Positions 5,799-11,945 of a stretch of DNA of 24,638 nucleotides are shown here, in pieces. The position numbers were made by a program, and so were the translations under genes. The stretch lies in IMG/VR virus record IMGVR_UViG_3300032316_000758, positions 1 to 24,638 of that record; one strand, 5' to 3'. The notes under the pieces were generated by a model, which made no database searches, was not told the origin of the DNA, and saw nothing but the letters and a program-made list of their open reading frames with translations. Source of the DNA: a virus. The stretch's first letter is position 1, and each line of letters begins with the position of its first letter.

Positions 5799-5914
5799 CC
5801 CCTAATCCCATAATCCCTTTTGCCATGCCCGGGGGGGTGTTCCCACCTAACCTTACTACCGGGGGTAGGTTGATTGTCTACTTTCCTATGGGGATATGTT
5901 GTCCCCAGGTAGAG

Positions 5915-5953
5915 ATGTCCAGTTTTTTGCACTAAAAACTTCTGGACATTTTT
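5915..5953 (+). terminator. Hairpin with T-tract upstream of the HNH gene
   Basis: An 8-bp stem (atgtccag 5915-5922 / ctggacat 5942-5949) is extended inside by a T-run facing an A-run, and ends in ttttt at 5949-5953. It looks like a rightward terminator, although no rightward gene precedes it, and it ends just before the TTGACA of the next promoter. It may therefore shield or regulate that promoter. Confidence 0.45.
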
Positions 5954-5954
5954 C

Positions 5955-5984
5955 TTGACAATGTAATAATTTGTAGTATCTTTA
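5955..5984 (+). promoter_or_regulatory. Promoter candidate for the HNH gene
   Basis: TTGACA at 5955-5960 is followed by TATCTTTA at 5977-5984. TTG to TATCTTTA is 19 bases, close to the Bacteroidetes -33/-7 spacing, and the -7 box matches TAnnTTTG at all but the last base. Confidence 0.4.
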
Positions 5985-5996
5985 TAAAAAAAGGAT

Positions 5997-6437
5997 ATGA
6001 CAAAAGAAAAATTAGAAGAGCTGATAGCATCAGGTGCTACTAGAAAATGTAATAAGTGTAATGAAGTAGTACCAGTTACTGAATTTTATATACATAAGGA
6101 TATAAAAAACAATAAGCATTATAGATTCAATTCTCCTTGTAAGTTTTGTGCTAACATTACCAGAAACATAGATTACCATAAAGCATATCAAAGGAAGTTA
6201 AAGTACAATCTAACTACTGAGGAGTATGATGCTAAATTACATTCTCAAGACTATTCTTGCGCTATATGTAATATACACAGAGATGATTATTCTAAAGATT
6301 TTGTAGTAGACCATTGCCATCAAACAGGTAAGGTTCGGGCACTATTGTGCAACAACTGTAATAGTGGATTAGGGTTCTTTAAAGATAGATCAAGCATTAT
6401 GAAAAAAGCTATTGCCTATTTAGATAAGCACAAGTAG
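5997..6437 (+). CDS. Recombination endonuclease VII-like HNH nuclease
   Basis: The C-terminal half carries the endonuclease VII signature: CAIC (88-91), the catalytic DHCH (105-108), then TGKVRALLCNNCN (110-122) with the second zinc Cys pair at 118/121, and a following GLGFFKD. Enzymes of this fold cut branched DNA (T4 gp49) or act as free-standing homing-type nucleases. The N-terminal half adds another four-Cys zinc motif, CNKC (18-21) and CKFC (48-51). This arrangement is common in stand-alone mobile HNH genes and suggests target recognition rather than Holliday-junction resolution alone. It stands alone between two non-coding regions with its own promoter, consistent with a mobile gene. 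Family confidence is high, biological role open. Confidence 0.88.
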   Translation: MTKEKLEELIASGATRKCNKCNEVVPVTEFYIHKDIKNNKHYRFNSPCKFCANITRNIDYHKAYQRKLKYNLTTEEYDAKLHSQDYSCAICNIHRDDYSKDFVVDHCHQTGKVRALLCNNCNSGLGFFKDRSSIMKKAIAYLDKHK

Positions 6438-6613
6438 TGTAATAAACTTGACTATATGCTTTTGCATACCGGAATAAAGAATTGGGCACTTTTAGGAGCA
6501 ATTGCATACTAAATGCATATAGTTTTGCATGTAAAATCTGGAAAAATTCATGCAAAATTATAGGGGGTAACTCGGTAAACTTCCGAGTTTGTCCATGTTT
6601 TGTTTCGGAGTTT

Positions 6614-6692
6614 GGCAAATATTTTCCACTAAGCCATAGGGGGTTGGGGATTATTTTCCACTAAAGGGCTGATTTTGGAGATTATTTTCCAC
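6614..6692. repeat. Three iteron-like direct repeats
   Basis: The core attttccac recurs at 6621, 6653 and 6684, within longer matches of the form gg-gattattttccacta. Spacings are 32 and 31 bases, close to three helical turns, so a bound protein would face the same side of the DNA each time. Confidence 0.65.
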
Positions 6693-6696
6693 AATG

Positions 6697-6750
6697 CTTG
6701 TCACAAAAACAGAATAAATTTGTGACAAGAGAACTTCCTATATATATTTG
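6697..6750 (+). promoter_or_regulatory. Promoter with an operator-like inverted repeat
   Basis: A perfect 11-bp inverted repeat (cttgtcacaaa 6697-6707 / tttgtgacaag 6719-6729) covers the -33 TTTG (6719-6722). The -7 box TATATTTG follows at 6743-6750 after 20 bases, the Bacteroidetes arrangement. A factor bound to the repeat would block or recruit polymerase directly. Confidence 0.65.
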
Positions 6751-6772
6751 TAACATATTAAACCAATGAACT

Positions 6773-7063
6773 ATGTCATTATTTAAACAACTACGCGGAA
6801 AGCGTGTAATGATTCAAAAGCCTGAGTCTGAAAAAAAGTCTATGATTGAGCTTACCCCAGAGGTAGAGGCACAGTTAGAAAAGGAAGCTATTGCTAAGTG
6901 GACCCGTCTTAAAGTATACGCTGTTGGTACAGAAGTTACCGATATCGTAGCTGGTGATGAGGTGTATATTACACCAGGTGTTTTAGCAGCTGCTGAGATT
7001 TTTAAAGTGGACGAGGAAGTTTTTATGATTGTACCGGATCACGCGGTAGCAGTTATATATTAA
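6773..7063 (+). CDS. GroES-like co-chaperonin
   Basis: At 96 residues it matches the size of GroES (about 97) and follows its beta-barrel pattern: an N-terminal GKRVMIQKPE strand, a mobile-loop-length insert (residues 20-44), then RLKVYAVG (45-52), AGDEVYI (60-66) and EEVFMIVPDHAVAVI (81-95), comparable to the V-AVG, VGD-V and EEV-I-----A positions of GroES. Phage-encoded GroES analogues such as T4 gp31 work with the host GroEL in the cytoplasm to fold the major capsid protein. No GroEL gene is visible. It has its own well-formed promoter and a terminator-like structure, so it is monocistronic. The mobile-loop sequence is divergent, so partner specificity is uncertain. Confidence 0.65.
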   Translation: MSLFKQLRGKRVMIQKPESEKKSMIELTPEVEAQLEKEAIAKWTRLKVYAVGTEVTDIVAGDEVYITPGVLAAAEIFKVDEEVFMIVPDHAVAVIY

Positions 7064-7080
7064 GGAACATACCTTAACCT

Positions 7081-7156
7081 GTAGGGTCTACGTTACTCCA
7101 AACGCTTTTTATCTCGGGATAGAATTGCGCTCGTAATGCGGACCCTACTCTTTTTT
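7081..7156 (+). terminator. Long branched terminator-like structure
   Basis: 7081-7096 pairs with 7133-7148 (16 positions, gtagggtc / gaccctac perfect, one A-C mismatch and two G-T pairs inside). It encloses a 7-bp hairpin (ttttatc-tcgg-gatagaa), and a T-rich run tctttttt follows. The stem is far longer than a terminator needs. It may also be a structured 3' end or small RNA. A short hairpin (ttaagg / ccttaa, 7060-7077) overlaps the preceding stop. Confidence 0.65.
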
Positions 7157-7225
7157 GCACCTGCTTATACTTTAGCAACGACCCCTAAATACTCAGCCTT
7201 ATTATTCACAACACAATGTAAATAA

Positions 7226-7262
7226 TTTGGTCACCCTAAATATATTTACTATATTGTAATAT
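7226..7262 (+). promoter_or_regulatory. Promoter candidate for the first fibre gene
   Basis: TTTG at 7226-7229 is followed after 20 bases by TATATTG (7250-7256). The segment tttactatattgtaatat resembles the motifs at 11901 and 18477. It lies about 15 bases before the ATG at 7276. Confidence 0.45.
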
Positions 7263-7275
7263 CAACCTGATACCA

Positions 7276-8727
7276 ATGTTAAACAACCTTACAAACTTTT
7301 TTAATCTAATATCTACCAGAAGGGTTAAAATTTCAGTAGATCCAAATGATCTAGTAGTCCTAGGAATATTAGACCCGAGGACTCCTGGAATCTACCAACC
7401 TGCTGCTATTAGAGCATGCAATCTTGGTGGTAGTGACAGTGTTATTATAGCTGGCACAGGAAATGGCTCTAGCTTACGCTGTGGCGCAAGTAATACGGCT
7501 AGTGGATCTTATTCTTTTGCGATTGGAGGTTGCACAACAGCGAGTGGTGCTTTTTCTACCACATCGGGATATTGCACATTAGCAAGTTGCTCTTATTCCA
7601 CCGCATCGGGTCAATATACAATCGCAAATGCATTTCATTCCACCGCATCGGGATATTGCACATTAGCAATAGGAAATTATTCCACCGCATTGGGAAGATG
7701 CACAACCGCAAGTGGTAATTATTCCACCGCATCGGGATATTCTACAATTGCAAGTGCAAATTATGCAACCGCATCGGGAAGATGCACAACTGCAAGTGGA
7801 TATTGTTACGCAAGTGTTCACAATGGACTTTTTAATCACATCGGAAACGCTACTTGTTCAAATTATGCAAACTACGGAGTAGTTCTCAACGGAAACGGAA
7901 ACAACACTACGGGAGGAACTTGGTCGGGAACATATTGGTCAGTCGCTCCAACACCCGCAAATTCGGGATGTTATTCTTTCATTGGTAACGGATTTCAGAA
8001 TAGCGCAAGTGGTTGTCAAGCAAGTGTTTTGAATGGTTGTTGTAATATTGCAAATAGTAGTTATTCCACCGCATCGGGTTATTACTCAATCGCAAGTGAT
8101 ACCTATGCCACCGCATCGGGTCAATGTACAATGGCAAGTGCATTGCATTCTACCGCATTGGGAGATAACACAATTGCAAGTAGTAAATATTCCACTGCAT
8201 CGGGAAGATGCACTAACTCAAGTGGATTTTTTTCCACCGCATCGGGAGTTGGTACAATCGCAAGTAATGATTTTTCAAACGCATCGGGAAATTACTCAAC
8301 TGCAAGTGGAAATTATTCCACCGCATTGGGATATTGCACAACCGCAAGTGGTGCTTTTTCAATCGCATCGGGTTATTGCACAACTGCAAGTGGAGGGTAT
8401 TCCACAGCATCGGGATGTTACACAACCGCGAGTGGTCTTTATTCCACCGCTTCGGGATATTACACAACAGCAATTGGTGATTATTCCACAGCATCGGGTT
8501 ATTGCTCAACCGCAAGTGGAGCATATAGTTTAGTTCATGGTGCGTCAAGTTGTGACAACGGAAACAATCTAGCTTATGTATTTGGAAGTAACATTGTAGC
8601 AAACAGAGCATGTGCTACATTTGTAAACAACTTAAACATTATGAATATTCCTACATCTAGTGCAGGACTCCCTACAAAATCAGTTTGGTTTGATAATACA
8701 ACATGTACTTTAAAAATGGTACCATAA
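7276..8727 (+). CDS. YadA-like beta-roll phage fibre protein 1 (type 1 repeats)
   Basis: Domains in order: an N-terminal anchor (1-45, VDPNDLVVLG...DPR) shared with the products at 11946, 13146 and 13702; a cap, AGTGNGSSLRCG (59-70); about eight 14-residue beta-roll repeats (72-178) of the form NYSTASGYCTTASG; an inserted GNG/TWSGT module (181-258, ending FIGNGFQN); about twelve more repeats (262-418); and a C-terminal PTSSAGLP...VW...LKMV tail (459-483). The repeat is that of trimeric YadA/Hia head domains, a left-handed beta roll. About 23 Cys occur, many at the same position of the repeat, which is unusual for this fold. Likely a virion fibre binding the host surface. The repeats use GC-richer codons (acc gca tcg gg) than the ends of the gene. 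Confidence 0.8.
   Translation: MLNNLTNFFNLISTRRVKISVDPNDLVVLGILDPRTPGIYQPAAIRACNLGGSDSVIIAGTGNGSSLRCGASNTASGSYSFAIGGCTTASGAFSTTSGYCTLASCSYSTASGQYTIANAFHSTASGYCTLAIGNYSTALGRCTTASGNYSTASGYSTIASANYATASGRCTTASGYCYASVHNGLFNHIGNATCSNYANYGVVLNGNGNNTTGGTWSGTYWSVAPTPANSGCYSFIGNGFQNSASGCQASVLNGCCNIANSSYSTASGYYSIASDTYATASGQCTMASALHSTALGDNTIASSKYSTASGRCTNSSGFFSTASGVGTIASNDFSNASGNYSTASGNYSTALGYCTTASGAFSIASGYCTTASGGYSTASGCYTTASGLYSTASGYYTTAIGDYSTASGYCSTASGAYSLVHGASSCDNGNNLAYVFGSNIVANRACATFVNNLNIMNIPTSSAGLPTKSVWFDNTTCTLKMVP
7591..8520 (+). repeat. 42-base tandem repeats coding for the beta roll
   Basis: The core ccaccgcatcggg recurs at exact 42-base steps (for example 7598 and 7640), with two arrays split by the module at about 7815-8050. 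Copies are nearly identical at the DNA level, so expansion or contraction by slippage or recombination in steps of 14 residues is possible without a frameshift. Confidence 0.8.
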
Positions 8728-8775
8728 TAATTAGTAACTTAGTAACTTAAAATAATAACTTAAACAAAAACAAAA

Positions 8776-9108
8776 ATGGCAACTTGGTCAACATTACACA
8801 TCTTTGGGTACGGAGAGACTCAATTAATTGGAACAGATTCTAACAAGAAAGTTCCTTCTACAGCTTTAACTACGTTAACACTTGTAGTAAACAATGTATA
8901 TTCTCTTAAACCAGAAGAGAATACGGCAGATACACAGTATCATGCAATCAATATCTTCAATGATATGTTTGCGGATTGGCAGCCAAAAGGACCTGAAGCA
9001 AAAGGTTGGAGAACTGAGTATGCAAAACTAGATGCACAAGCTATTGCAGCTTTAGTTGCTGAGATTGAAGCATATGTAGAGCCAGTAGCTCCAGAAGTTG
9101 TTGCATAA
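8776..9108 (+). CDS. Hypothetical protein between fibre and glycosylation genes, 110 residues
   Basis: The N-terminal half is beta-rich (TLHIFGYGETQLIG, then TLTLVVNNVYSLKP). The C-terminal half is helical and acidic, with an Ala-rich segment (KLDAQAIAALVAEIEAYV) and a Pro/Val tail. There is no signal peptide or Cys. It follows fibre 1 by 48 bases in the same direction, so it may be a small virion protein or fibre-assembly factor, but I recognise no family. The last codons overlap the -33 element of the next promoter. Confidence 0.7.
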   Translation: MATWSTLHIFGYGETQLIGTDSNKKVPSTALTTLTLVVNNVYSLKPEENTADTQYHAINIFNDMFADWQPKGPEAKGWRTEYAKLDAQAIAALVAEIEAYVEPVAPEVVA

Positions 9109-9130
9109 TAAAAAAATTGTATTATATTTG
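9101..9130 (+). promoter_or_regulatory. Promoter of the sugar/sulfate operon
   Basis: TTG (9101-9103), 19 bases, then TATATTTG (9123-9130), an exact TAnnTTTG box, 25 bases before the ATG at 9156. The next obvious promoter is at 11901, so the five genes probably form one transcript. Confidence 0.65.
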
Positions 9131-9155
9131 TTTTCGTAATTAAAAACGAAAACCA

Positions 9156-10025
9156 ATGAATATCATTTTTCAAATTAGCGGTGGTATGGGCAAATGCATT
9201 ATGGCCACTGCAGTATGTACAGCAATCAAAAAAAAGTATCCTGAGTCTAACTTAATAGTTATATCAGGTTATCCAGACGTATTCTTAAATAATAAAGAAG
9301 TCCATAGAGCCTACGTGTTCAATGGACTTTCTTATTTCTATGATGAGTACATTGATGGTAAAGAGTTCTTAGTATTTGCTAATGACCCTTACTTAGAAAC
9401 AGGGCACATTAGACAAGATGAGCACCTGTTAAAAACTTGGTGTGAGATGTTTGGTCTTGAGTATGCTGGAGAAAAGCCAGTAATTAATCTTACAACAAGA
9501 GAGGTACAATACTTCCAAAATAAGTTTGCATCAGATAAACCAATTATGTTGTTACAAACAAATGGTGGAGCGCAAACAGAGCACAAATATTCTTGGGCAC
9601 GAGATCTTCCTTCTGCAGCGGTAGTAAAAGTTATTGAACACTTTAAAAATGACTATACTATTGCACACATTAGAAGAGAAGATCAACTATCTTACAATGA
9701 TACAATTCCTGTAACTGACACATTTAGAGCACTTTGTATATTACTTGCAATGAGTTCTAAAAGATTGTTGATTGATAGTTTTGCACAACATGCTTCCGCA
9801 GCCTTAGAATTACCATCAACCGTATGTTGGGTATCTAATAAACCAGAAGTATTTGGTTATGAACTACATGATAATATACTAGCAAATGAATTTACAACTA
9901 AGCCAGAATTAAGAAACGCTTACTTATCTAAATTCAATATTGCAGGAGATCTAATAGAGTTTCCTTATAACTCAGAAGATGAGATCTTCAATGTAGAAGC
10001 AATTATAGAGTCATTAAGCAAATAA
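9156..10025 (+). CDS. GT9-like glycosyltransferase
   Basis: The protein has the features of the heptosyltransferase-like GT-B family (GT9). The N-terminus MNIIFQISGGMGKCIMATA has the Gly-rich acceptor-side loop, followed by TAIKKKYPESNLIVISGYP. The second half holds a central LLQTNGGA (about 130-138), then a donor-side segment with LLIDSFAQHASAAL, PSTVCWVSNKPEVFGYELHDNI and a short acidic tail. These enzymes move a sugar from a nucleotide donor to a glycan or protein in the cytoplasm. At 289 residues it is shorter than LPS heptosyltransferases (about 320-350). It leads the operon with the sulfotransferase 3 bases downstream, which suggests that the sugar placed here is then sulfated. Donor and acceptor cannot be read from the sequence. 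Confidence 0.72.
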   Translation: MNIIFQISGGMGKCIMATAVCTAIKKKYPESNLIVISGYPDVFLNNKEVHRAYVFNGLSYFYDEYIDGKEFLVFANDPYLETGHIRQDEHLLKTWCEMFGLEYAGEKPVINLTTREVQYFQNKFASDKPIMLLQTNGGAQTEHKYSWARDLPSAAVVKVIEHFKNDYTIAHIRREDQLSYNDTIPVTDTFRALCILLAMSSKRLLIDSFAQHASAALELPSTVCWVSNKPEVFGYELHDNILANEFTTKPELRNAYLSKFNIAGDLIEFPYNSEDEIFNVEAIIESLSK

Positions 10026-10028
10026 CCA

Positions 10029-10847
10029 ATGGAAAAATTATTCTTTCAGTCCTCTATGCCGAGGTCTGGTAGCACATTGTTACAAAATATCTTTGCTCAA
10101 AATCCAGATATGTACGCTACACCTACATCAGGTGTATTAGAATTAGTATTTGCTGCAAGAGGAAACTATACCAATTCTTCTGAATTCTTAGCACAAGACT
10201 CTGAACTAATGAAAAAAGGATTCTTAGAGTTTTGTCAAAAAGGAATGATTGGGTACTATGAAGGTATCACAGATAAAAAGTATGTAGTGGATAAATCCAG
10301 AGGTTGGGGTATTCACTATGACTTTTTAAATACAATCTTTCCAGAACCTAAAGTAGTTTGCATGGTTAGAAATCTTAAAGATGTATTTGCATCTATGGAG
10401 AAGAACTATAGAAAGAATCCAGAGAAACAAGATCCTATACTAGATTGGTCTAAAATGCAAGGTACATCAGTTCCTAAGAGAGTAGATATTTGGGCTCAGA
10501 ATCCTCCAATAGGCATGGCACTAGAAAGACTCTCAGAGATTTTTAGAATGGGTCTAGACAAGAAGATACACTTTGTTAAGTTTGAAGACTTATGCTTATA
10601 CCCAGAAGAAACCATGAGAGGTGTCTATAGATACCTTGGTATCCCAGAATATGAACATGACTTTGATAACATAGAACAAGTTACTAAAGAAGATGATTCA
10701 GTATACGGTGCATTTGGAGACCATGTTATTAGACAGAAACTAGAAGTAGTTCCGTCTAAAGCTAAAGATATCTTAGGCAAAGATGTTGTAGATTGGATCT
10801 GGAATAACTATGATTGGTATAATAAAGCTTTTAACTACAAGCCATGA
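10029..10847 (+). CDS. PAPS-dependent sulfotransferase
   Basis: At the N-terminus, FQSSMPRSGSTLLQNIF has the 5'-phosphosulfate-binding loop PRSGST at residues 11-16. The 3'-phosphate-binding segment is KVVCMVRNLKDVFASMEK (about 108-125), with Arg114 and Ser122 in the expected positions. A late HFVKFEDLCLYPEETM block (171-186) and YRYLGIP match the usual end of the fold. It would transfer sulfate from PAPS to a hydroxyl or amine, probably on a carbohydrate or tyrosine. It sits 3 bases after the glycosyltransferase and overlaps the APS kinase start by ATGA, so donor synthesis and use are coupled. 272 residues is normal for the family. The acceptor is unknown. Confidence 0.85.
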   Translation: MEKLFFQSSMPRSGSTLLQNIFAQNPDMYATPTSGVLELVFAARGNYTNSSEFLAQDSELMKKGFLEFCQKGMIGYYEGITDKKYVVDKSRGWGIHYDFLNTIFPEPKVVCMVRNLKDVFASMEKNYRKNPEKQDPILDWSKMQGTSVPKRVDIWAQNPPIGMALERLSEIFRMGLDKKIHFVKFEDLCLYPEETMRGVYRYLGIPEYEHDFDNIEQVTKEDDSVYGAFGDHVIRQKLEVVPSKAKDILGKDVVDWIWNNYDWYNKAFNYKP

Positions 10848-11302
10848 TAATAGTATTATTTGGTCAGCCCCATTCGGGTAAGACAACACTAGCAGAAAAG
10901 CTTGCAGAAAAACTTGCTAACTCTGAGATAATTGATGGAGATAGATTTAGAGAAGCATTTAAGAACACAGACTATTCTAAAGAAGGAAGAATTAAGAATC
11001 TTACCAAAGCCTGTGATATAGGTTATTACATGCATAAGAACTTAATCAAGTCTAATGTTATTTATTCTATGGTGTTCCCCTACAAAGAAGTACGCGACTA
11101 TCTTAGAGAGCTGCATCCTGAGGCTCATTTCTTCTATTTAACGTATGAAAAACCAAGAGGAAGGGAAGAATACCATGTAAAAGATTTTGAATCCCCTACA
11201 GATTCCGAGGGTGTAGAAATATTAAACACAGATAATAACTCAATTGATGCTTGCATTGATTATATAACAGATGCATTATGGATAAAGAATGGGGAAAATT
11301 AG
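10844..11302 (+). CDS. cysC: Adenylylsulfate (APS) kinase
   Basis: Catalyses APS + ATP to PAPS + ADP. The P-loop GQPHSGKTT lies at residues 7-15 and the DGDRFR substrate motif at 31-36, followed by YSKEGRIKN (44-52), which parallels the canonical FS--DR--N. FPYKEVRDYLREL corresponds to the SPY---R---R motif, and KDFESP with a later LNTD corresponds to the mobile lid and C-terminal segments. At 152 residues it is shorter than bacterial CysC (about 175-200), with a shortened lid, but no essential motif is missing. It overlaps the sulfotransferase start-to-stop (ATGA), and the downstream gene by 25 bases, so it most likely supplies PAPS to its neighbour. Confidence 0.85.
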   Translation: MIIVLFGQPHSGKTTLAEKLAEKLANSEIIDGDRFREAFKNTDYSKEGRIKNLTKACDIGYYMHKNLIKSNVIYSMVFPYKEVRDYLRELHPEAHFFYLTYEKPRGREEYHVKDFESPTDSEGVEILNTDNNSIDACIDYITDALWIKNGEN

Positions 11303-11679
11303 TACACGTAGGATCATCATTACCAGCTAAACCAGAGCAATATGCTTTGTTTGTAGGAAGATGGCAACCATTACACGATGGTCACAAAGCTTTATTTCAA
11401 AGAGCATTACGTGAAGGAAAAAAAGTTTGGATTGCTATTAGAGATATTGCACCAGATGAGAAGAATCCTTGGACAGCAGAAGAAGTACTAAGTAACATAA
11501 CTAATGAATACAAAGAACTTTGTGCTCAAGGTATAGTTAGAATTAGTATTATCCCTGACATATGTTCAATTGAATTTGGTAGGGGTGTTGGCTATGATAT
11601 CATTGAGCACATACCCCCCGCGCAGGTAGCAGAAATTTCAGCAACAAAAATTAGAGAGCAACTAAAAAATGGAAAATAA
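11278..11679 (+). CDS. Small HxGH nucleotidyltransferase (cytidylyltransferase-like)
   Basis: The motif FVGRWQPLHDGHKALFQRAL (25-44) holds the T/HxGH nucleotide-binding site (HDGH 33-36), and EISATKIREQL (119-129) is the ISxTxxR site that closes on the triphosphate. KNPWTAEEV in between fits the same fold, used by NadM-type and pantetheine-phosphate adenylyltransferases. These transfer a nucleotidyl group from NTP with release of PPi. ATP sulfurylase belongs to the same superfamily and makes APS, the substrate of the gene upstream, so a minimal APS- or nucleotide-sugar-forming enzyme is attractive. The motif details are closer to NadM, so the substrate is open. Overlaps both neighbours. Confidence 0.75.
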   Translation: MDKEWGKLVHVGSSLPAKPEQYALFVGRWQPLHDGHKALFQRALREGKKVWIAIRDIAPDEKNPWTAEEVLSNITNEYKELCAQGIVRISIIPDICSIEFGRGVGYDIIEHIPPAQVAEISATKIREQLKNGK

Positions 11680-11881
11680 TCTAATAAGGCATATTCTTAA
11701 GACAGTATCCTATAGAATTTTAGGCACCTTAACTACGGTAACTGTAGCATATTCTCTAGGTGCATCTTTAAGTATGGCATCATTACTTGGCGTAGGAGAG
11801 CTGGTTATCAAACCTGTCATATACTTCTTCCATGAAAGACTGTGGTATAAGCATATAAGAATAGGTAAAAAAGCTAATTAA
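11669..11881 (+). CDS. DUF2061 small membrane protein
   Basis: 70 residues with the family pattern: an N-terminal HILKTVSYRILGTL, a hydrophobic central part (about 21-50, with VTVAYSLGASLSMASLLGVGELV), then the signature K-V-YFFHERLWY at 48-59. Two short membrane helices with a His/Glu/Arg cluster near the second are expected. The biochemical role is unknown. I recall that in bacteria DUF2061 often lies next to or is fused with APS kinase and sulfate-assimilation genes, which fits its place here, 11 bases into the end of the nucleotidyltransferase. It may help sulfate entry or hold the complex at the membrane. Both are inference. Confidence 0.8.
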   Translation: MENNLIRHILKTVSYRILGTLTTVTVAYSLGASLSMASLLGVGELVIKPVIYFFHERLWYKHIRIGKKAN

Positions 11882-11882
11882 C

Positions 11883-11925
11883 TTTGAAGTTTGAGATAGA
11901 TTTAGTATATTATAGTATATACTAA
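11883..11925 (+). promoter_or_regulatory. Promoter with palindromic AT-rich motif before fibre 2
   Basis: TTTG (11883-11886), 19 bases, then TATATTA at 11906. The box lies within a 9-bp inverted repeat (ttagtatat 11902-11910 / atatactaa 11917-11925). The same tttMgtatattata core recurs at 18477. It is 21 bases before the ATG at 11946. Confidence 0.5.
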
Positions 11926-11945
11926 TCCATAATCTACTCACTCTC

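Larger units (their letters stand above)
5444..5996. other. Divergent 553-base control region without a gene
   Basis: This separates the leftward block from the rightward one. On the left is a minus-strand TACTACTTAT motif (5463-5475). It also holds a 14-bp palindrome ggggggtacccccc (5689-5702), G-tracts at 5718-5722, 5831-5837, 5861-5865 and 5890-5893, two direct copies of tcctatactatRaat (5752 and 5784, 32 bases apart), and a hairpin at 5915-5949. The G-tracts stand out in AT-rich DNA. Their density and the change in gene direction suggest a regulatory or replication role, which is an inference. Confidence 0.5.
6438..6772 (+). promoter_or_regulatory. 335-base control region before the co-chaperonin gene
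   Basis: No gene is seen. Left part: a 9-bp inverted repeat (actatatgc 6451-6459 / gcatatagt 6515-6523) and a 7-bp hairpin (aactcgg 6569-6575 / ccgagtt 6583-6589). Right part: three direct repeats, an 11-bp inverted repeat and a clear promoter, listed separately. Confidence 0.55.

Noticed and set aside
8033-8611. Long open frames on both strands inside fibre 1, including one of 166 and one of 132 codons
   Set aside because: They are shadows of the 42-base repeat: low-complexity products (repeated PPHR, LCNIPMRWN), no initiation context, and the true frame carries the conserved fibre domains.
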